64,000 bases of DNA, from the NCBI RefSeq assembly GCF_020164555.1, contig NZ_JAIQZB010000002.1, positions 186,001-250,000 of the forward strand, read 5' to 3'. The DNA is from Salegentibacter lacus (GTDB taxonomy: Bacteria; Bacteroidota; Bacteroidia; Flavobacteriales; Flavobacteriaceae). Under the pieces are notes generated by a model. That model ran no database searches. It saw only the letters and a list, made by a program, of their open reading frames with translations, and was not told the DNA's origin. A program made the position numbers and the translations under genes. This document shows, in pieces, positions 27,616-36,812 of the stretch (position 1 is the first letter of the stretch; each line of letters opens with the position of its first letter).

Positions 27616-28713
27616 CTAAAACAAAACCTCATCAATTTTCTTTAAAACACTTTCAGGGGCAATGCTGCGAATAGCATTCTCATAAGTTTCAGGATATTTA
27701 TTTCCATAAACAGAAGTGGGTATTTTTGGATATTGAGTAAGATCAGGGAGTAAGCTGTTACTTTTGGGTTGATTAAAAGGCGCAAAACCGGCATAAGGAT
27801 GTGTCACACCCCAAATGCTAATCACGGGAATACCATACATCGCAGCCATATGGCCGTTGCCGCTGTCCATAGAAAGCATGGCATCAAGGTTGGAAATAAG
27901 GGAGAGTTCTTCGGTTAAAGTCAGTTTTCCGGCAATACTAATCGTGTTTTTAAATTTCGCGGCCCAGGTTTCCAATTGTTGTTTTTCTATATTTCCACCT
28001 CCAAAAAGTAAAACCTTAATTTTTGGGGTTTCACTTAAATTATCTAAAACTTCCTCCATTAAATCTGCCGGATATGCTTTCGAACTATGCTGTGCAAAAG
28101 GTGCAATTCCAAGCCATTTTTTAGGCTCGGTGCCCACCAGGGTTTTAATTTTTTTTGTAATTTTTTCTTTCGGCGGAAATTGGTGGGTATTAAGGTCTAA
28201 AGGATAACCTAAAGCATCAAAAACATCGGCATAGCGCTGTATAGTGGTTTTTAATTGTTTAAACACCTTATTGTTTTCCCTTGTTAAGGCCTTCTTTTCG
28301 CTCCGGCCTTTATCAATTTGTTTCACCGGAATCCCAAACATATAAAAAACCGATTGTAGCACATTGCTTCGTAAAACATCGTGAAGATCGGCTACTTTAT
28401 CAATACCAATATCGCGAAGATCTTTTGCCAGGCGACAAAGACCAACTACGCCACTATGTACCCCTTTAATATCGGCTTTATAAACCGAAACCCCCGGAAT
28501 TCCTTTAAACATAGGTTCAAAAAAACCCCGGGTTAACACTGTAATTTTTAAATGAGGATACGTGGCCGTTAACACCCGCAATACGGGAACGGTCATCGCA
28601 ACATCGCCCATAGCCGATAAACGAATAACCAAAATATGCGAAGCCCCCTCTGCCTGCGGCATCTCTCCCGAATGGGGAGAGTTTCTTTTATTATCAGAGG
28701 TAGGTTTCTTCAT
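27616..28713 (-). CDS. Glycosyltransferase family 9 (heptosyltransferase-like)
   Basis: A 365-residue GT-B enzyme related to ADP-heptose:LPS heptosyltransferases, probably adding a core sugar to lipopolysaccharide at the inner face of the inner membrane. Family features are ILVIRLSAMGDVAMTVPVL near the N-terminus and the C-terminal donor site MLSMDSGNGHMAAMYGIPV. The first 25 or so residues are unusual: they are encoded by a palindromic repeat-like sequence (28644-28682) and precede the point where the family normally begins. It is the last gene of a five-gene minus-strand run and follows DUF4254 by 20 bases, a pairing I associate with Bacteroidota. Confidence 0.85.
   Translation of the reverse strand: MKKPTSDNKRNSPHSGEMPQAEGASHILVIRLSAMGDVAMTVPVLRVLTATYPHLKITVLTRGFFEPMFKGIPGVSVYKADIKGVHSGVVGLCRLAKDLRDIGIDKVADLHDVLRSNVLQSVFYMFGIPVKQIDKGRSEKKALTRENNKVFKQLKTTIQRYADVFDALGYPLDLNTHQFPPKEKITKKIKTLVGTEPKKWLGIAPFAQHSSKAYPADLMEEVLDNLSETPKIKVLLFGGGNIEKQQLETWAAKFKNTISIAGKLTLTEELSLISNLDAMLSMDSGNGHMAAMYGIPVISIWGVTHPYAGFAPFNQPKSNSLLPDLTQYPKIPTSVYGNKYPETYENAIRSIAPESVLKKIDEVLF
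28644..28682. repeat. Palindromic repeat-like element inside the start of a coding region
   Basis: The block contains CTCTCCC with GGGAGAG around GAATG, plus a flanking CCCCTCTGCC/GGCA motif. It codes for residues about 11-25 of the glycosyltransferase (NSPHSGEMPQAEGAS). It resembles mobile-type intergenic palindromes of Bacteroidota and is more GC-rich than its surroundings. Confidence 0.5.
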
Positions 28714-28733
28714 TCTTAAACAATTTTAAGGCG

Positions 28734-29339
28734 CTATTTATTTCTTAATACAGGATTCAACTCATCATCATTATACATCTTCATTTGCCTGTAGACCTTC
28801 ATATACTTGTTTCCGGCGGCAATATCTTCCAGTAATTGATTTATCGCCGTAGAAAGGTCTACGCGCTGCTCCAGTAAAACATCAAGTTTGGCTTTGCACT
28901 TCATTTGGTGCTCTTGCGAAGCATCTTCCCGGTTAGCTTCCTCGTGCATATGGTAAATCTTTAAAGCTAAAATTGAAAGCCTATCTATTGCCCAGGCAGG
29001 ACTTTCAGAATTAATTGTAGCATCATCTTTTGGCTGAATATCTTTAAATTTCTTTAAAAAATAACTATCAATATATTCCACGGTATCGGTTCGATCCTGG
29101 TTTGAAGCGTCTATCTGGCGTTTTAGCGCCAGGGCATCTACGGGATCTATATGTTTATCGCGTATAATATCTTCATAATGCCACTGCACCGTGTCTATCC
29201 AACATTTGCGGTACAACAAATGCTCTATCAATTCACTTTCGCTATCGTAAGGGTTGGAAAATGGCTGCTCTACCGTATCTTTTTCATGATATCTCTCTAT
29301 TACTTCCTGAAAAATCTTATTCGCTTTATCTGAAAACAT
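28734..29339 (-). CDS. DUF4254 family protein
   Basis: A 201-residue, mostly helical soluble protein recognised as DUF4254. Conserved-looking stretches include LLYRKCWIDTVQWHYEDIIRD and ESPAWAIDRLSILALKIYHM. It is found beside family 9 glycosyltransferases in Bacteroidota, which suggests a role in LPS core assembly, but no biochemical function is known to me. It begins 3 bases after the adenine methylase gene. Confidence 0.82.
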   Translation of the reverse strand: MFSDKANKIFQEVIERYHEKDTVEQPFSNPYDSESELIEHLLYRKCWIDTVQWHYEDIIRDKHIDPVDALALKRQIDASNQDRTDTVEYIDSYFLKKFKDIQPKDDATINSESPAWAIDRLSILALKIYHMHEEANREDASQEHQMKCKAKLDVLLEQRVDLSTAINQLLEDIAAGNKYMKVYRQMKMYNDDELNPVLRNK

Positions 29340-29342
29340 AAA

Positions 29343-30341
29343 CTATCTTTTTTCTAAAATGTGTAAATATTCTGTAGTATGATTGGCCGTATGGTTTCGG
29401 TTTTCGGTTTTATCGGCTTTAAAACGCTGGTATTTTTTGGTAACCAGGTCGTAATTTCCAAAACGGCTCATTATTTTTTTTATTTCTCCAGAAGGCATTA
29501 AACCCTCGTTGTTATAGCTGAAAAATATATACCTGAAATTAGCATTTTCGAGCAATTCCAGAAAGGAATTTTCAACCTTTCCCCGGCTGCAGTAATTGGA
29601 GCGATAATAATCGCGCAGGCCGGTTTTTCCCTGTGGTGCAAAGGTATCATATTTTGCGATGGTATTTAAAATATGGTAGTTCGCACCGTACTGCCGTGCA
29701 TTGTAAGGCGGATCTAAATATAAAATATCGCCTTCAATTTCTTTAATTAATTGATTTGCATCTTTTTGAAAAACCTTGTGTGAATTCCCTGTGAACTCAA
29801 ATTTTGCAGGTTTTAATTCTAAATCTTTTTGTGCCGAAAGTTTTACTTTTTTTAAAAATGCACCATAAACCGAAGCAGTATTGGCAATTTTGTCTGCACT
29901 TTCCAATAAAGAAGCTAAAAGGAAAAAATACTGGTTTTCCCCTATATGTTTATTCAGTTTCCAATTTTCTATTTGCTGTCTTATCGCATCAATTTTCTTT
30001 CCGTTGGTTTCAGAAAAATAGAGTCGGTTAGATTTGCCGTTTTCACTGTATTCTTCGAAAATAAAACCGGGTTTTTTTTCGAGATTATTTAATAACGTAA
30101 GAAGATTCTCAGTGTCTAATTTTTGATGATTTTCAATATAATTTTTGAGTAAAATATAGCTGTAATATTCCACATCGTTAGCGATAACAGATTTCACCGA
30201 AGTCTTAAAATTCCTACCGACACTCCCCGTACCGGCAAAAAGATCGCAAAAAACCATTTGAGAAAGATCTTTGCCAACCACTTCTTTTACCGTAGATTTT
30301 ATAAAATCGCCAAGCTTATGTTTAGAACCTATATAATTCAT
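29343..30341 (-). CDS. D12-class DNA N6-adenine methyltransferase
   Basis: A 332-residue methyltransferase transferring a methyl group from SAM to adenine N6 in a specific, unknown DNA site. Motif X is YIGSKHKL (3-10), motif I DLFAGTGSVG (33-42), an acidic ND (55-56) follows, and motif IV is DPPY (210-213) extended by NARQYGANYH. The segment between motifs I and IV is the target-recognition region. Its ATG overlaps the stop of the upstream endonuclease-like gene by 4 bases, so the two are translationally coupled, as in compact restriction-modification pairs. The genes on both sides are conserved housekeeping-type genes in the same direction. Confidence 0.9.
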   Translation of the reverse strand: MNYIGSKHKLGDFIKSTVKEVVGKDLSQMVFCDLFAGTGSVGRNFKTSVKSVIANDVEYYSYILLKNYIENHQKLDTENLLTLLNNLEKKPGFIFEEYSENGKSNRLYFSETNGKKIDAIRQQIENWKLNKHIGENQYFFLLASLLESADKIANTASVYGAFLKKVKLSAQKDLELKPAKFEFTGNSHKVFQKDANQLIKEIEGDILYLDPPYNARQYGANYHILNTIAKYDTFAPQGKTGLRDYYRSNYCSRGKVENSFLELLENANFRYIFFSYNNEGLMPSGEIKKIMSRFGNYDLVTKKYQRFKADKTENRNHTANHTTEYLHILEKR

Positions 30342-30973
30342 TTTACCGCCCAGATCACATCAGCTAAAGTGGTTCTTCCTTGCTGAAATTGGAATTCTTT
30401 TAGTTGTGAATTTTCAAAAGTAGCAACATATTTTTCAATCACCTGCTTCAAAAAAGAAATTTCGGCTTTTAGCTTCCAATGCTGTCCATCTTCAGCATAA
30501 ACTATTAAGAACAATCGATTTTCCAGATGAAACCGGCTTTGTTTACTTTGATTTTTATACAACCAGGTAATAAGGCTTTCAGGATTATTTTGAGCAAATT
30601 CAAGGGAACGATTAAACGTCTTTGGAAAAACACTTGTTTTTAAATCGAAGTCATTTCCGAAGAAATTAAAGTCAATCTTCCGGTTTTTGGGATTTTTATT
30701 CGGAACGACTTCTTTCATCTCAGCAAAGATGTGTTCTACCGCCATCGCACTCCAGAAGTTATACCAGCGATTGCTGCAATACTGAAAAAACTCTTTTTCA
30801 TCCAACTTTTCAGTTGCGATAATTAAGGCAATTTGTTGGTTTAACCGATCCCAGCTTGAAGTAAAATAAACAAAAGAAGAAACCCTGTCCCAGGAATTAT
30901 TTTGCTTCCGAAACCAACGATATTCATATTGGCAGCGTTGTTTAAGTTCGTTCTCAATTGCCGGTAAATTCAT
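30338..30973 (-). CDS. Unrecognised protein with PD-(D/E)XK-like motif, candidate restriction endonuclease
   Basis: I do not recognise a family for this 211-residue protein. It is rich in aromatic residues and lysine, has no signal peptide or membrane helix, and contains RKIDFNFFGNDFDLKTSVF (about 98-116). In this, D101, D110 and K112 fit the D...(D/E)-x-K active site of many type II endonucleases, with E80 or E85 as a possible helix glutamate. It overlaps the adenine methylase gene by 4 bases and starts one base after DUF6427. The nuclease call is inference from the motif and coupling; a specificity or accessory protein is the main alternative. Confidence 0.5.
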   Translation of the reverse strand: MNLPAIENELKQRCQYEYRWFRKQNNSWDRVSSFVYFTSSWDRLNQQIALIIATEKLDEKEFFQYCSNRWYNFWSAMAVEHIFAEMKEVVPNKNPKNRKIDFNFFGNDFDLKTSVFPKTFNRSLEFAQNNPESLITWLYKNQSKQSRFHLENRLFLIVYAEDGQHWKLKAEISFLKQVIEKYVATFENSQLKEFQFQQGRTTLADVIWAVK

Positions 30974-30974
30974 C

Positions 30975-31898
30975 TTAGAAAATAAAAGGAATACACAAAG
31001 GCATTAAGATAAGCAATACTAGCAAAACTTCCCTAAAGACTTTATCCTCCCTTTGATCAAAATAAATAGAGGTAACAATACTTAGCGGTACAAAGAAGAA
31101 AATAAGTTCGCTGCCGTCTTTAGTAGGTGCAAAAATAGCTGCGGCAACAGCCGTAAGCAAACTGAGTAAAACCAGATTCAACGAAGGTTTCATAGATACG
31201 CTTGCTTTATTTACTACGGCTAAAAATTGAACCAATGTCCAAAGCGTTAAGGCTAAAATAATACTAAGGGGAATAAGCATTTCGAGATTTTGATAATTTG
31301 AATAATCAAAATTACTCCACTCAAACCATTGTGAAAACGTATAAAATTGATCGTAAGTGATAATATGAAAACTAAGCGTTAAAACTGCTACCGCTAAAGC
31401 TGCTATTGGCGGAATTAACCAGTTTTTAGGTTTTGGGAGATAGTATAAAATACCGGCATAAACCACGACAAGGAACAAAATAGACCAGAAATAAAAAAGC
31501 GAGGCGATACATATCCAAAAAGTAGCATCAAAAACTTTTTTTTGCATTACTTTTTTAGACTTTAAGCTAATAATCCTTCTAAAAGCAAACAGCACCAGTA
31601 AATTGGCAAATATCACCTGGTGATTTCTTAAAAGTGTAAAAAATGAAGCCGTGAAAATAACAAAAAACAAGATTTTATAAGCGCTACGCCGGGTAAGCTC
31701 ATTTTTCTTGGCTATAAAATTGAGGGTAAAAACACTTACTACAAGACTTAATAAAACCGCCAGTTTTTCCAGGAAAACCAGTAGATTAAAATCTATAAAC
31801 CACTCCTTAAAATTGGCGATAATAAAAAATGTGATCAAAAAAATAGTGATCGCTACCCCGTTCACCGGTTTTGATTTGCCAAAAAAGCTTGTTAGCAT
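30975..31898 (-). CDS. DUF6427 family multi-pass membrane protein
   Basis: A 307-residue inner-membrane protein with about 9-10 hydrophobic helices and short loops. The N-terminus MLTSFFGKSKPVNGVAITIF is typical of the flavobacterial DUF6427 family, whose function is unknown. It is divergent from the small DUF6341-like membrane protein, a neighbour with which it commonly occurs. It leads the operon containing the endonuclease-like and methylase genes. Confidence 0.78.
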   Translation of the reverse strand: MLTSFFGKSKPVNGVAITIFLITFFIIANFKEWFIDFNLLVFLEKLAVLLSLVVSVFTLNFIAKKNELTRRSAYKILFFVIFTASFFTLLRNHQVIFANLLVLFAFRRIISLKSKKVMQKKVFDATFWICIASLFYFWSILFLVVVYAGILYYLPKPKNWLIPPIAALAVAVLTLSFHIITYDQFYTFSQWFEWSNFDYSNYQNLEMLIPLSIILALTLWTLVQFLAVVNKASVSMKPSLNLVLLSLLTAVAAAIFAPTKDGSELIFFFVPLSIVTSIYFDQREDKVFREVLLVLLILMPLCIPFIF

Positions 31899-31932
31899 TG
31901 CGGTTTTTTATATTTTTGTAATCTTAATAAAA

Positions 31933-31940
31933 CAAAGTTA
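31933..31940 (-). promoter_or_regulatory. Putative -7 element of the DUF6427 operon
   Basis: On the minus strand this reads TAACTTTG, 34 bases before the DUF6427 ATG; it would also drive the methylase gene pair downstream. Confidence 0.45.
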
Positions 31941-32006
31941 GTTATTGAACGCCACCAAAGGTATTTTAATATTACTTTGAAATAATTAGTATTAAACTTA
32001 ATTGTT

Positions 32007-32237
32007 ATGAAAGATTTTTTTGAAGGTATTGCCTACTTGTTTGAAGAGATATTATTCTATCCGTTTGATCTACTTAGGGATTTGGAATTAGACTCATGGT
32101 GGGCTGCAAATGCCTTAAATTTTATTTTTATCCTGGTTGGTTTAGCTGCTTTTATTTATTGGATGAAACAACTTAAGCACTACAACAAACTTAACGATGA
32201 AGATCGTGATCCTACGGCCCACTCGTTTTTAGGATAA
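32007..32237 (+). CDS. Small membrane protein, DUF6341-like
   Basis: A 76-residue protein with an amphipathic N-terminal half ([28 protein letters not shown]) and one membrane helix (about 36-54), then a charged C-terminus ending AHSFLG. The pattern matches a small flavobacterial family, DUF6341, with unknown function. Its last 9 bases overlap the 3' end of purD on the other strand. Such proteins have sometimes been mislabelled as uracil phosphoribosyltransferase; nothing in the sequence supports that. Confidence 0.75.
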   Translation: MKDFFEGIAYLFEEILFYPFDLLRDLELDSWWAANALNFIFILVGLAAFIYWMKQLKHYNKLNDEDRDPTAHSFLG

Positions 32238-33503
32238 ATCAAAACCTAGATCTTTTCTATAATACATCTTATCGAAATGTAGTTTTTCTGCATTTTGATA
32301 AGATTTTTTTAATGCCTCTTTGTAATCTTTCCCAAACGAAGTCACGGCAATTACACGGCCACCACTAGTTACAATTTTATCGCCTTCAAATTTGGTTCCT
32401 GCGTGAAATACTATTGAGTCTTCAACTTTGTCAAATCCGGTGATTTCTTTAGATTTTTCGTAAGCTTCAGGATAACCACCAGATACCAACATTACCGTAG
32501 TTGCAGCGCGGTCATCTATTTCTAATGAAACTTCATTTAATTTTCCCTCGGAAACTTTTTCAAAAATTTCTACAAGATCTGATTTGATTCGGGGAAGCAC
32601 AACCTCGGTCTCCGGATCACCCATACGCACATTATACTCTATTACGTAAGGTTCGTTTTTCACCATAATAAGTCCGATAAAAATAAACCCTTTGTAATCT
32701 ATATCTTCTTCCTGCAACCCATTAACCGTTGGTTTTGCGATGCGTTCTTCAATTTTCTGCATTAATTGATCATCTACAAATGGAACGGGAGAAATAGCGC
32801 CCATCCCGCCGGTATTTAGCCCAGTGTCTCCTTCACCAATTCGTTTGTAATCTTTGGCGGTGGGCAGGATCTTATAATTTTTTCCGTCGGTCAATACAAA
32901 AACGCTAAGCTCAATCCCATCTAAAAATTCTTCTATCACAACTTTGGCACTTGCAGCACCAAATTTCTTTTCAGCCAGCATATTTTGTAATTCCTGTTTA
33001 GCCTCTTCAAGATTGTCTATAATTAAAACTCCCTTTCCGGCAGCAAGCCCATCGGCCTTTAAAACATATGGCGGATTTAATGTCTCCAGAAATTCCTTTC
33101 CTGCTTCCAGACTTTTTTCAGTAAAACTTTCGTAAGCCGCGGTAGGTATTTTATGCATCGCCATAAATTCTTTGGCGCGCTCTTTACTTCCTTCCAAAAG
33201 CGCCCCACGTTTTGAGGGTCCTATAACTTTTACATTTTTTAGTGCATCATCTTCTGCAAAAAAATCGGTGATACCTTCTACCAAAGGATCTTCAGGGCCT
33301 ACTACCAGCATTTCAATTTTTTCCTTCAGCACAAAATCTTTAATCGCTTTAAAATCGGTTACTTTAAGGTCGATATTCTCAGCAATTTCTGCGGTTCCCG
33401 CGTTACCGGGCGCTACAAAAAGTTTAGAACATTTTGGGCTTTGAGCCAATTTGTAAGCGAATGTATGTTCGCGTCCGCCGGCACCGAGAATTAAAATTTT
33501 CAT
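32229..33503 (-). CDS. purD: Phosphoribosylamine-glycine ligase
   Basis: This ATP-grasp ligase joins phosphoribosylamine and glycine in step 2 of purine synthesis. It has 424 residues, as expected. Recognisable parts are the N-terminal [18 protein letters not shown], the ATP-grasp segments [14 protein letters not shown] and [17 protein letters not shown], and the metal-binding [17 protein letters not shown]. It is a single gene with its own promoter and overlaps a small membrane protein gene tail to tail by 9 bases. Confidence 0.95.
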   Translation of the reverse strand: MKILILGAGGREHTFAYKLAQSPKCSKLFVAPGNAGTAEIAENIDLKVTDFKAIKDFVLKEKIEMLVVGPEDPLVEGITDFFAEDDALKNVKVIGPSKRGALLEGSKERAKEFMAMHKIPTAAYESFTEKSLEAGKEFLETLNPPYVLKADGLAAGKGVLIIDNLEEAKQELQNMLAEKKFGAASAKVVIEEFLDGIELSVFVLTDGKNYKILPTAKDYKRIGEGDTGLNTGGMGAISPVPFVDDQLMQKIEERIAKPTVNGLQEEDIDYKGFIFIGLIMVKNEPYVIEYNVRMGDPETEVVLPRIKSDLVEIFEKVSEGKLNEVSLEIDDRAATTVMLVSGGYPEAYEKSKEITGFDKVEDSIVFHAGTKFEGDKIVTSGGRVIAVTSFGKDYKEALKKSYQNAEKLHFDKMYYRKDLGFDLS

Positions 33504-33527
33504 CCTGAAGTCATTTTAGTTATGCAC

Positions 33528-33559
33528 CAAAAATAATTGTTTGTAAATTGAAGCACCAA
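33528..33559 (-). promoter_or_regulatory. Putative promoter of purD
   Basis: On the minus strand TTG (33559-33557) and TATTTTTG (33535-33528) are separated by 21 bases, within the range reported for Bacteroidota promoters. Confidence 0.5.
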
Positions 33560-33588
33560 TTATTTCTTATAAAAAAGCTTTTTCGCCC

Positions 33589-34896
33589 TTGGACTGGTTT
33601 AAACTTTCGTTGCAGCTTAATAAATTTCCCATAAACCGGGCGCAAAAAACATTACAGGAAATACAGGAAATCCCCGAAGAAAGTTACAAGAGTTACCTTG
33701 CTGAAAAGCGAAAGGAGATTGTTGAATATCACTTAAATAATAATAGGTTTTATAAAGATTTCTTCGAAAAAAATGAATTTAAAAGCTGGAGCCAAGTGCC
33801 TGTGATGACTAAAACCGATTTACAGCAAAAACTCCAAAATCGCCTGAGTACAGGTTTTTCAAAATCTACAGCTTATATTGGTAAAACTTCAGGTAGCAGC
33901 GGTACCCCTTTTATTTTCGCCAAAGATAAATTTTCACACGCCCTGAGCTGGGCGGGTTTTCAGGATCGCTACCAGTGGCACGATATTGACCTTAACAAAT
34001 CTTTGCAAGCCAGGTTTTATGGAATTCCGCTGGATTTGTATGGAAATATGCAGGAGCGAATTAAAGACCGAATTAGCTTGCGCCGAAGATTTCCGATTTT
34101 CGACCTGAATGAGCAGAAAATGGAAAAATTTTTAAAACGTTTTCAAAAATCAAATTTCAGTTATATCAATGGTTACACCAGCGCAGTTTTGCTTTTCGCT
34201 AAATTCCTTGATCATAAAAACTTAATTTTAAAAGAAATTTGTCCCAATCTAAAACTCTGTATTGTTACTTCTGAAAGATTATTTGAAGAAGATAAAAAAT
34301 TGATGGAATCGGTTTTTGGAGTTCCTGTGGTGAATGAATATGGCGCAAGTGAAGTGGGACTTATCGCTTTTGAAAATAAGAAAAATGAATGGGTGGTGAA
34401 TTCGGAAGACCTTTTTGTAGAAATTCTGGATCAAGACAATAAACCAGTTCCAAATGGAACCGAAGGCCGTATTGTAATTACTTCACTTTATAACAAAGCG
34501 CATCCAATGATTCGTTACGATATTGGCGATAGCGGCGTGCTTTCAGAAAAAAGTACAGCGAAAAACCCAATTTTGGAAAAATTAATTGGTCGAACCAACG
34601 ATATAGCCAAACTTCCCGATGGTAAAGTGGTTCCCGGACTTACTTTTTATTACGTAACTAAAAGTATTATTGAAGACACCGGAAGTATTAAAGAGTTTGT
34701 AATTAATCAAAATGCAGCAGATTCTTTTAAAATTGAATATGTTAGTAAAATAGATTTTTCTGAAAACCAGAAACAAAAAATATTACAGGCGATTGAGACA
34801 TACGTGGGTAAAAACTTAAAGGTTGCTTTTGAAAGAAAGGACAAACTTACACGAAGTAAAAGCGGGAAATTGAAGCAGTTCACATCAGATTTATAA
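33589..34896 (+). CDS. Phenylacetate-CoA ligase (PaaK/CapK) family adenylate-forming enzyme
   Basis: A 435-residue ANL-superfamily protein of the type found in capsule and polysaccharide clusters (CapK) rather than the phenylacetate pathway. The adenylate-binding segments are GKTSGSSGTPFIF (about 101-113), NEYGASEVGLIAF and RYDIGDSGVL. No phenylacetate degradation genes are present, and the neighbouring genes make surface sugars, so it may activate an acyl group for glycan modification; this is inference. The start is a TTG, since no ATG is available near the N-terminus. It converges on the glycosyltransferase at 35004. Confidence 0.82.
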   Translation: MDWFKLSLQLNKFPINRAQKTLQEIQEIPEESYKSYLAEKRKEIVEYHLNNNRFYKDFFEKNEFKSWSQVPVMTKTDLQQKLQNRLSTGFSKSTAYIGKTSGSSGTPFIFAKDKFSHALSWAGFQDRYQWHDIDLNKSLQARFYGIPLDLYGNMQERIKDRISLRRRFPIFDLNEQKMEKFLKRFQKSNFSYINGYTSAVLLFAKFLDHKNLILKEICPNLKLCIVTSERLFEEDKKLMESVFGVPVVNEYGASEVGLIAFENKKNEWVVNSEDLFVEILDQDNKPVPNGTEGRIVITSLYNKAHPMIRYDIGDSGVLSEKSTAKNPILEKLIGRTNDIAKLPDGKVVPGLTFYYVTKSIIEDTGSIKEFVINQNAADSFKIEYVSKIDFSENQKQKILQAIETYVGKNLKVAFERKDKLTRSKSGKLKQFTSDL

Positions 34897-34970
34897 CCGC
34901 TCCAGCCTGCCCGACCCAGTCATTCAGTCGGATTTCCTGGAAAATAAGGAGAGGAGCTTTAGATCTCCGG

Positions 34971-34996
34971 AAAAAAAATTCTGAAACCCATTTCAG
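34971..34996 (-). terminator. Intrinsic terminator of the polysaccharide operon
   Basis: On the minus strand CTGAAA and TTTCAG pair around TGGG and are followed by AA and eight Ts, just after the glycosyltransferase stop. Confidence 0.7.
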
Positions 34997-35003
34997 TATA
35001 ATC

Positions 35004-35774
35004 TCAAATTCGTTTTACTTGTTTTGGTTTTATAAAGAAATGTTCCTTTAGAAAAACCAGCATATAGCCGATACTTTTTGGGAAACTAAAACCTAAAACT
35101 TTATGATAGATATTGAAATTATATTTTAGCATCTCCAATTTATTCCCTGAAATTGATCCTTTTCTAATCCTATACTTCGCTAAACATCTTTGAATACCAA
35201 TCGCCGGGCCACCTTTTTCCACGGCTTCCAGCCAAAGCGCCCAGTCCTGTCGTTTCCGAATTTCAGGGGCATAGATTTTCCCTAATTTTTTAGCGTTGTA
35301 AATTCCGGTGAGATTGCCGAGATAATTAGATTTTAGCAATTTTTGATAACTTAAAATAGGGAGTGCTTCAATAATTTTGTTTCGGGAACTACCGTTTTCG
35401 CTTATGTTCTGATAGCTAGAGAAACAAACTGCTGTATCCTGCTGCTGCATCACTTCAAGCTGTATTTCCAGCTTTCTCGGTTTCCATTGGTCATCTGCAT
35501 CCAGAAATGCTATAAAATCGCCCTGAGCGGCTTTAATTCCTTTATTGCGACTTACTCCTGTGCCGTGATTCTCTTTATTTTGAATAATTTTAATACGTGA
35601 ATCTTGTTTTGCAAGTTTTTCGGCTTTAGAAAGCGTCGCCTCAGTAGAAGCATCATCGATAATAAACAATTCCCAGTTGGAATAGGTTTGAGCAATAACA
35701 GAATTCACCGCTGCTTCAATAAAATTTTCCGCATTAAAGGCGGGCATAATTACTGAAACCAACGGACTCTCCAT
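35004..35774 (-). CDS. Glycosyltransferase family 2
   Basis: A 256-residue GT-A enzyme adding a sugar to a growing surface glycan at the cytoplasmic membrane. The N-terminus VSVIMPAFNAENFIEAAVNS, the FIIDDAS nucleotide-binding motif and FLDADDQW (DxD metal motif) are all clear. No membrane helices are present. It is the last gene of the minus-strand run, 8 bases after the UDP-glucuronate decarboxylase gene. Its donor may be one of the activated sugars made by its neighbours (UDP-xylose or dTDP-rhamnose); sequence alone cannot decide. Confidence 0.88.
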   Translation of the reverse strand: MESPLVSVIMPAFNAENFIEAAVNSVIAQTYSNWELFIIDDASTEATLSKAEKLAKQDSRIKIIQNKENHGTGVSRNKGIKAAQGDFIAFLDADDQWKPRKLEIQLEVMQQQDTAVCFSSYQNISENGSSRNKIIEALPILSYQKLLKSNYLGNLTGIYNAKKLGKIYAPEIRKRQDWALWLEAVEKGGPAIGIQRCLAKYRIRKGSISGNKLEMLKYNFNIYHKVLGFSFPKSIGYMLVFLKEHFFIKPKQVKRI

Positions 35775-35782
35775 AACTATAT

Positions 35783-36772
35783 TTATCGCCTTATATGATT
35801 GGAAAAATCTTTATGCTCGCTTTTTTCCAATTCTTCTGGGCTTAGATTTTTAAAATAATTGTAAGTGATTTTCATCCCTTCGCTCCGAGAAACAGTAGGT
35901 TCCCACCCTAAAACTTCTTTCGCCCTACTAATATCGGGTTGTCTCTTTAAAGGATCGTCTTCCGGTAATTCTTTATATACCACCTTTTGATCGGTTCCGG
36001 TAAGTTTCAGGATTTCTTCGGCAAAATCTTTAATGGTAATTTCATCGGGGTTGCCAATATTCACAGGGTCGGAATAATCGCTCAACAACAAACGATAAAT
36101 TCCTTCAATTTGATCGTCTACATAGCAAAACGAGCGCGTTTGCAAACCATCACCAAAAATGGTGAGATCTTCACCCCGCAAAGCCTGACCAATAAAAGCA
36201 GGAATTACACGGCCATCGTTTAATCGCATCCTAGGCCCATAAGTATTAAAAATACGCGCAATCCTGGTTTCTAAACCGTGAAATCTGTGATAAGCCATGG
36301 TAATAGATTCCTGAAAACGCTTGGCTTCATCATATACACCACGCGGCCCAATGGTATTTACGTTACCATAATATTCTTCGCTTTGCGGATGCACCTGCGG
36401 ATCTCCATAAACTTCCGAGGTGGAAGCAATTAAAATCCTGGCGTTCTTTTCTTTGGCTAAACCAAGGCAATGAAGTGTTCCAACGGAGCCCACTTTTAGG
36501 GTTTGAATTGGAATCTTTAAATAATCTATGGGACTTGCAGGAGAAGCAAAATGAAGAATGTAATCTAACTCACCGGGCACGTGAATAAATTTGGTGATAT
36601 CGTGATGAAAAAACTCAAAATTATCCAGTTCAAAAAGATGCTCAATATTCTTTAGATCTCCGGTTATAAGGTTATCCATCGCAATAACTTCATAACCTTC
36701 TTTAATAAACCTATCACATAAATGAGAGCCTAAAAAGCCGGCAGCACCGGTAATGAGTATTCTTTTTGCCAT
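35783..36772 (-). CDS. UDP-glucuronic acid decarboxylase-like NAD-dependent epimerase/dehydratase
   Basis: An extended short-chain dehydrogenase of 329 residues that probably converts UDP-glucuronate to UDP-xylose. The NAD-binding GAAGFLG (9-15), the S/T at TSEVYGDP and the catalytic Y147-x3-K151 (YDEAKRFQE) are in place. The sequence [14 protein letters not shown] and the [12 protein letters not shown] segment are typical of the UXS group rather than RmlB. It is followed 8 bases later by a family 2 glycosyltransferase. Confidence 0.87.
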   Translation of the reverse strand: MAKRILITGAAGFLGSHLCDRFIKEGYEVIAMDNLITGDLKNIEHLFELDNFEFFHHDITKFIHVPGELDYILHFASPASPIDYLKIPIQTLKVGSVGTLHCLGLAKEKNARILIASTSEVYGDPQVHPQSEEYYGNVNTIGPRGVYDEAKRFQESITMAYHRFHGLETRIARIFNTYGPRMRLNDGRVIPAFIGQALRGEDLTIFGDGLQTRSFCYVDDQIEGIYRLLLSDYSDPVNIGNPDEITIKDFAEEILKLTGTDQKVVYKELPEDDPLKRQPDISRAKEVLGWEPTVSRSEGMKITYNYFKNLSPEELEKSEHKDFSNHIRR

Positions 36773-36812
36773 TCCTGAAGTTTGTGCGAAAATTACTCAA
36801 ATTTTATGAGAT

